Shown here piece after piece: positions 6,231-8,385 of a stretch of 8,385 nt of DNA. Position 1 is the stretch's first letter. Each line of letters starts with the position of its first letter. The position numbers and the translations under genes are program-made. The notes beneath the pieces were generated by a model. That model worked only from the letters and a program-made list of their open reading frames with translations. It did no database searches and was not told the DNA's origin. The DNA is from JAAZFE01 sp034005635 (GTDB lineage: Bacteria > Verrucomicrobiota > Kiritimatiellia > CAIQIC01 > Lenti-01): contig JAVEUJ010000108.1 of assembly GCA_034005635.1 (NCBI GenBank), positions 1-8,385 of the forward strand. Direction: 5' to 3'.

Positions 6231-6917
6231 CTATTCGGCCGGATAGCCGGGGAACCAATCCTGTTTGAGGTGGTCTGTCGGAACGCCCAGGTCCTTAAGC
6301 ATCTGGCCGAGTTGTTCGACCATCGGTTCGGGCCCTGACACATAAAAGAGCGGAATTTTTAGATCGGGAACCAAGTCTTTAATCAACGCAGCATCGACCC
6401 GTTGGGGAGCGGTAACATCGTGGATTTTAAGTTTGGGATTATGCTGAGCGAAGTGGTCAAGTTCCTCGCGAAACGCAACGTGTTCATCGCGGTTGGCGTA
6501 GAGCAGGGTCGCGGAGATAGACTGGCCCGCGTGATCGAGCTCTTTGAGAATCGATCGGATGGGTGTAATGCCGATGCCCCCGGCAATGAACACGTAGTGC
6601 GCCGTCAGGTCTTCGACGACAAAGTCGCCATCAAGGTCGGACATCTCGATGGCGTCGCCGGGTTTCAAATCCTCGAGGGCCAGCTTGAAGGTGCTGCCCT
6701 TTTGCTCCATGAGGCGGGTGGTGAGCATGACGGATTTTTCAGATGGAGCGGAAGCAATGGTGAACCAGCGATCCGAGCCACGGTTATCCGTCGGTTCGTG
6801 GTGCAGGACAAAGTGCAAAAACTGCCCGGCTTTCCAGATGAGGGGGGCGGCGGCCTCAAAGATATAGGACATTACGCCGGGGCCTTCGGATTGCTTGGAC
6901 TTGAGTAGTAATTTCAT
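6231..6917 (-). CDS. FAD/NAD(P)-binding ferredoxin-reductase-family oxidoreductase
   Basis: This 228-residue protein is a stand-alone ferredoxin-NADP-reductase-type flavoenzyme. The FAD domain covers about residues 1-105, with KAGQFLHFVL (29-38) and RWFTIASAP (50-58), a variant of the RxYS flavin motif. The NAD(P) domain follows: FIAGGIGITPIRSIL (110-124), then LLYANRD, and FYVSGPEPMV (191-200) in place of the usual CGP-M motif. The C-terminal KQDWFPGY (218-225) matches the family's tail. There is no plant-type 2Fe-2S domain with its cysteine cluster, so an external electron acceptor is needed. It is cytosolic, with no signal peptide. The ATG at 6917 follows a GAGGAG site by five bases; a TTG at 6920 would be too close. 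It is the first gene of a three-gene minus-strand operon. I found no convincing promoter upstream. Confidence 0.9.
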   Translation of the reverse strand: MKLLLKSKQSEGPGVMSYIFEAAAPLIWKAGQFLHFVLHHEPTDNRGSDRWFTIASAPSEKSVMLTTRLMEQKGSTFKLALEDLKPGDAIEMSDLDGDFVVEDLTAHYVFIAGGIGITPIRSILKELDHAGQSISATLLYANRDEHVAFREELDHFAQHNPKLKIHDVTAPQRVDAALIKDLVPDLKIPLFYVSGPEPMVEQLGQMLKDLGVPTDHLKQDWFPGYPAE

Positions 6918-6922
6918 CAAGA

Positions 6923-6928
6923 CTCCTC
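6923..6928 (-). promoter_or_regulatory. Ribosome binding site of the flavin oxidoreductase
   Basis: GAGGAG on the minus strand lies five bases before the ATG at 6917. It is the strongest such site in the operon and favours ATG over the TTG directly before it. Confidence 0.7.
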
Positions 6929-7131
6929 GTTTGGCTTTGGCTTTAAGCGTACCACTAGATTGTAAAAGGGCAAATTTTGGGGCAGCCGATTAACGCAAGA
7001 GGCGCGAGGAACGCAAAGGGAGCGCAAACGTCGGAATTCAACCACGGGAATAACAACCGACCACGGATGACACTAATGACACCGCGCGGCATAGCCGCAA
7101 CCAAAGGGATTAAGACCACCACGGATTACAC

Positions 7132-7163
7132 CCACCTTCGCCAAGGCTACGGCGGGCAAGCAA
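7132..7163. repeat. Nested CGCCAAGGCTACGGCGGG repeat flanked by GATTACAC copies
   Basis: A 32-base segment with an inverted core (CGCCAAGGCTACGGCGGG, 7139-7156) is bracketed by exact eight-base direct repeats GATTACAC (7124-7131 and 7164-7171). This may be a small insertion with a target duplication, or a repeat unit lying between two units of an existing GATTACAC repeat family. Confidence 0.5.
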
Positions 7164-7293
7164 GATTACACAGATGGGGGAAGGTGTGGGATGGGGAACT
7201 GAGAATGAATCTGAACTCAGGAACTCATGAACAGATTTACCAGCCGGTTTCACGCCAAGACGCGAAGGGGCAGGGAGCGGAGGGGGAATGTAG

Positions 7294-7325
7294 CAGGAAA
7301 ACAGGAAGCAGCAGGAAAGCAGGAA
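7294..7325. repeat. Purine-rich CAGGAA repeat
   Basis: CAGGAA occurs four times (7294, 7302, 7312, 7320) with spacings of 8, 10 and 8 bases, inside a purine-rich strand that continues to about 7398. Confidence 0.6.
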
Positions 7326-7340
7326 GAAAGCTGGTTTAAC

Positions 7341-7370
7341 CACCGAGGGCCACCGAGGGGCACAGAGGGG
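7341..7370. repeat. Tandem decamer CACCGAGGGG, three copies
   Basis: CACCGAGGGC, CACCGAGGGG and CACAGAGGGG follow one another with an exact 10-base period, and a decayed fourth unit may follow. It is preceded by TTTAAC. It belongs to the composite repeat spacer and is not coding. Confidence 0.75.
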
Positions 7371-7472
7371 GAGAGGAAAAGAGGGAGGGGAGAGGGAGGC
7401 AATATTCAACAAGGAATCTTCAATGTTCAAGGTGTTGGCGAAAATGGCTTATGGCAATGGCAGAATGAGAAA

Positions 7473-7489
7473 CGTGTTTTAAAAACACG
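7473..7489. promoter_or_regulatory. Perfect palindrome upstream of the membrane protein gene
   Basis: CGTGTTTT and AAAACACG are inverted around one A, followed by GTTTT. It lies about 97 bases before the start at 7586. It could be an operator for that gene or the hairpin end of a transcript entering from the repeat region; the sequence alone does not decide. Confidence 0.35.
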
Positions 7490-7585
7490 GTTTTGAGGGA
7501 TTGTAGTACAGATGGGGCTGGACACCACCGACGAGCAACAACCCAGTGTTGCCCGGAGAGGGTGGGCGAGCTAGGATCGGAAGGT

Positions 7586-8385
7586 ATGCGGAAAAGGCTG
7601 GCAGGGTCGTTTATTGTACTGGGCATTACGTCGTTGGTGGCGCAGGTGCTGGCGGTGAGGGAACTGCTAGTAATATTCTACGGCAACGAATTCTTCATGG
7701 GGTGGACCCTATTTGCGTGGCTGTTCTGGGTGGCAGTCGGGGCATTGATAGCCGGGCGGATACCGCGTCGTTCCTCTACTGGTATTTTACCATTGGCGGG
7801 ATCTCATGCGTGGGCCGCCCTGTCATTGCCACTGGTCCTGATGTGCATTCGCGCCGCCCGGTCCTGGGTGGCGCCTGTGGCGGGTGCCATGCCGGACCTG
7901 CTGCCGGCCATGGGATTCTCGTTTATCGTCCTAGCCCCACTGTGCGGGGTGTTGGGGGCGCAATTTGTCATCGGCGTAAACGCCTGGCAGAAGAAGGAAC
8001 CGACTGCGCCGACAGGTACCGTGCCGGGCTGGGCTTATGGACTCGAAACTGCAGGCTTTGTTGCCGGTGGATTGTTGTTCAACTTCTTTGGGGTGCTCCA
8101 GGGTGAATTTCTAGTGGCGGGACTATTGGGGTGCATTAATGGCGTGGCCGGTTTAGCGGCGGTCTCCGTCTGGGGAGGGCACTCGTGGCGGTCGCGCGTC
8201 GTGCGGATGGGGCTGCTGAGTGTGGTTATGGTCTCTCTGGCGCTGGCGGTGCTGAGCAGTCGTTTGGGACAGGTGACGAGTGCGTGGCGCTATCCAGGCC
8301 AGGTCCTGATTGAGTCGCGTAATTCGATTCATGGTAATCTGGCCGTTACGTCCATTGGCTCGCAACTCAATTTCCACAGCAACGG
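7586..8385 (+). CDS. Membrane spermidine-synthase-like fusion protein, N-terminal part
   Basis: An open frame runs from ATG 7586 to the right edge without a stop, giving 266 codons; the rest of the gene is outside the window. The protein begins with a hydrophobic helix with the motif SLVAQVLAVRELLVIFYGNE (16-35), then WTLFAWLFWVAVGALIAGR (40-58). Further membrane segments lie at about 75-91, 109-131, 148-170, 174-195 and 208-224. After them comes QVLIESRNSIHGNLAVTSIG (239-258), which matches the entry to the aminopropyltransferase (spermidine-synthase-like) domain, where RNSxxGNLAV is typical. The type is therefore a multi-pass membrane domain fused to a SpeE-like Rossmann domain. Relatives are annotated as spermidine synthases, but polyamine activity is often unproven. 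AGGA (7573-7576) lies nine bases before the ATG. The long spacer before it suggests its own promoter. Confidence 0.82.
   Translation, partial: MRKRLAGSFIVLGITSLVAQVLAVRELLVIFYGNEFFMGWTLFAWLFWVAVGALIAGRIPRRSSTGILPLAGSHAWAALSLPLVLMCIRAARSWVAPVAGAMPDLLPAMGFSFIVLAPLCGVLGAQFVIGVNAWQKKEPTAPTGTVPGWAYGLETAGFVAGGLLFNFFGVLQGEFLVAGLLGCINGVAGLAAVSVWGGHSWRSRVVRMGLLSVVMVSLALAVLSSRLGQVTSAWRYPGQVLIESRNSIHGNLAVTSIGSQLNFHSN

Larger units (their letters stand above)
6985..7435. repeat. Composite of short dispersed repeats, non-coding
   Basis: This stretch is a chain of different short degenerate repeats. In order: CGCAA(A)G-type units (6990-7030); ACCACGGATGACAC (7060-7073) and ACCACGGATTACAC (7118-7131), which match at 13 of 14 bases; a GCGCGGCATAGCCGCAACC unit (about 7084-7102); a CGCCAAGGCT..GGCGGG core (7139-7156); a CACGCCAAGACGCGAAGG unit (7251-7268); four CAGGAA units (7294-7325); three decamers (7341-7370); and an ATTCAACAAGGAATCTTCAA segment (about 7403-7422). 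Open frames here are low-complexity translations of these repeats. From memory, such segments are common between genes in PVC-type metagenomic genomes; their function is unknown. Confidence 0.7.

Noticed and set aside
6402..6908. A 168-codon plus-strand frame opposite the flavin oxidoreductase
   Set aside because: It is antisense to a gene with clear FAD and NAD(P) motifs and shows no family features of its own.
6945..6988. A sigma-70 promoter for the minus-strand operon (TTGCCC with TACGCT, or TACAAT alone)
   Set aside because: The boxes match poorly or lack a -35 partner at proper spacing, so no site can be named with confidence.
7290..7400. The repeat cluster as a CRISPR array
   Set aside because: The repeats are 6-10 bases long with almost no spacers, unlike 23-40-base CRISPR repeats with unique spacers, and no cas genes are present.
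7546..8106. A 186-codon plus-strand frame overlapping the start of the membrane protein
   Set aside because: It is a shadow in another frame. The frame from 7586 shows membrane helices and the spermidine-synthase-like motif and stays open to the window edge.

Overview
This is bacterial chromosomal DNA with moderate GC and compact protein genes, separated in places by long repeat-rich spacers. The spacers carry short degenerate repeats: CACCGAGGGG-type decamers, ACCACGGATTACAC units, a CGCCAAGGCT..GGCGGG core, CGCAAAG-type units and TTCCA-N5-TGGAA palindromes. From memory, such repeats are common in uncultured PVC-superphylum and related genomes (Verrucomicrobiota, Kiritimatiellota, Lentisphaerota, Omnitrophota). 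The lineage is therefore a low-confidence guess; no rRNA, tRNA or marker gene in the window settles it.

Layout, left to right. (1) The C-terminal end of an unknown protein, running in from the left edge (2-367, +). (2) A large stand-alone protein (629-2602, +) with an N-terminal PD-(D/E)xK nuclease-like domain and a DUF2075/Schlafen-group-3-like helicase ATPase domain; this is the main candidate for a defence or DNA-processing gene. (3) A spacer of about 410 bp with a tight array of alternating TTCCA/TGGAA inverted half-sites. (4) A tandem zinc-ribbon protein with a proline-rich linker (3017-3469, -). (5) A likely two-gene operon: GTP cyclohydrolase I (folE, 3746-4360, +) and a stand-alone RibD C-terminal-type reductase (4386-5228, +). 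(6) Convergent to it, a tightly packed minus-strand operon in transcription order: a flavin oxidoreductase (6917-6231), a YeaO-like DUF488 protein (6210-5872) and a Mug/TDG-like DNA glycosylase (5859-5350). (7) A repeat-dense spacer (about 6985-7435). (8) The N-terminal part of a multi-pass membrane protein of the spermidine-synthase-like fusion type, running off the right edge (7586 onward, +).

Functional reading. FolE makes dihydroneopterin triphosphate, and its partner has the fold of pteridine and pyrimidine reductases (RibD-C/DHFR-like), so the pair probably makes or reduces a pterin or folate-like cofactor. The minus-strand operon joins a flavin reductase, a small uncharacterised protein and a base-excision glycosylase, and could be a stress or repair unit. 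I see no clear multi-gene defence system, CRISPR array, transposase or prophage. The least explained items are the nuclease-helicase with its downstream palindrome array, and the atypical glycosylase in its unusual operon.
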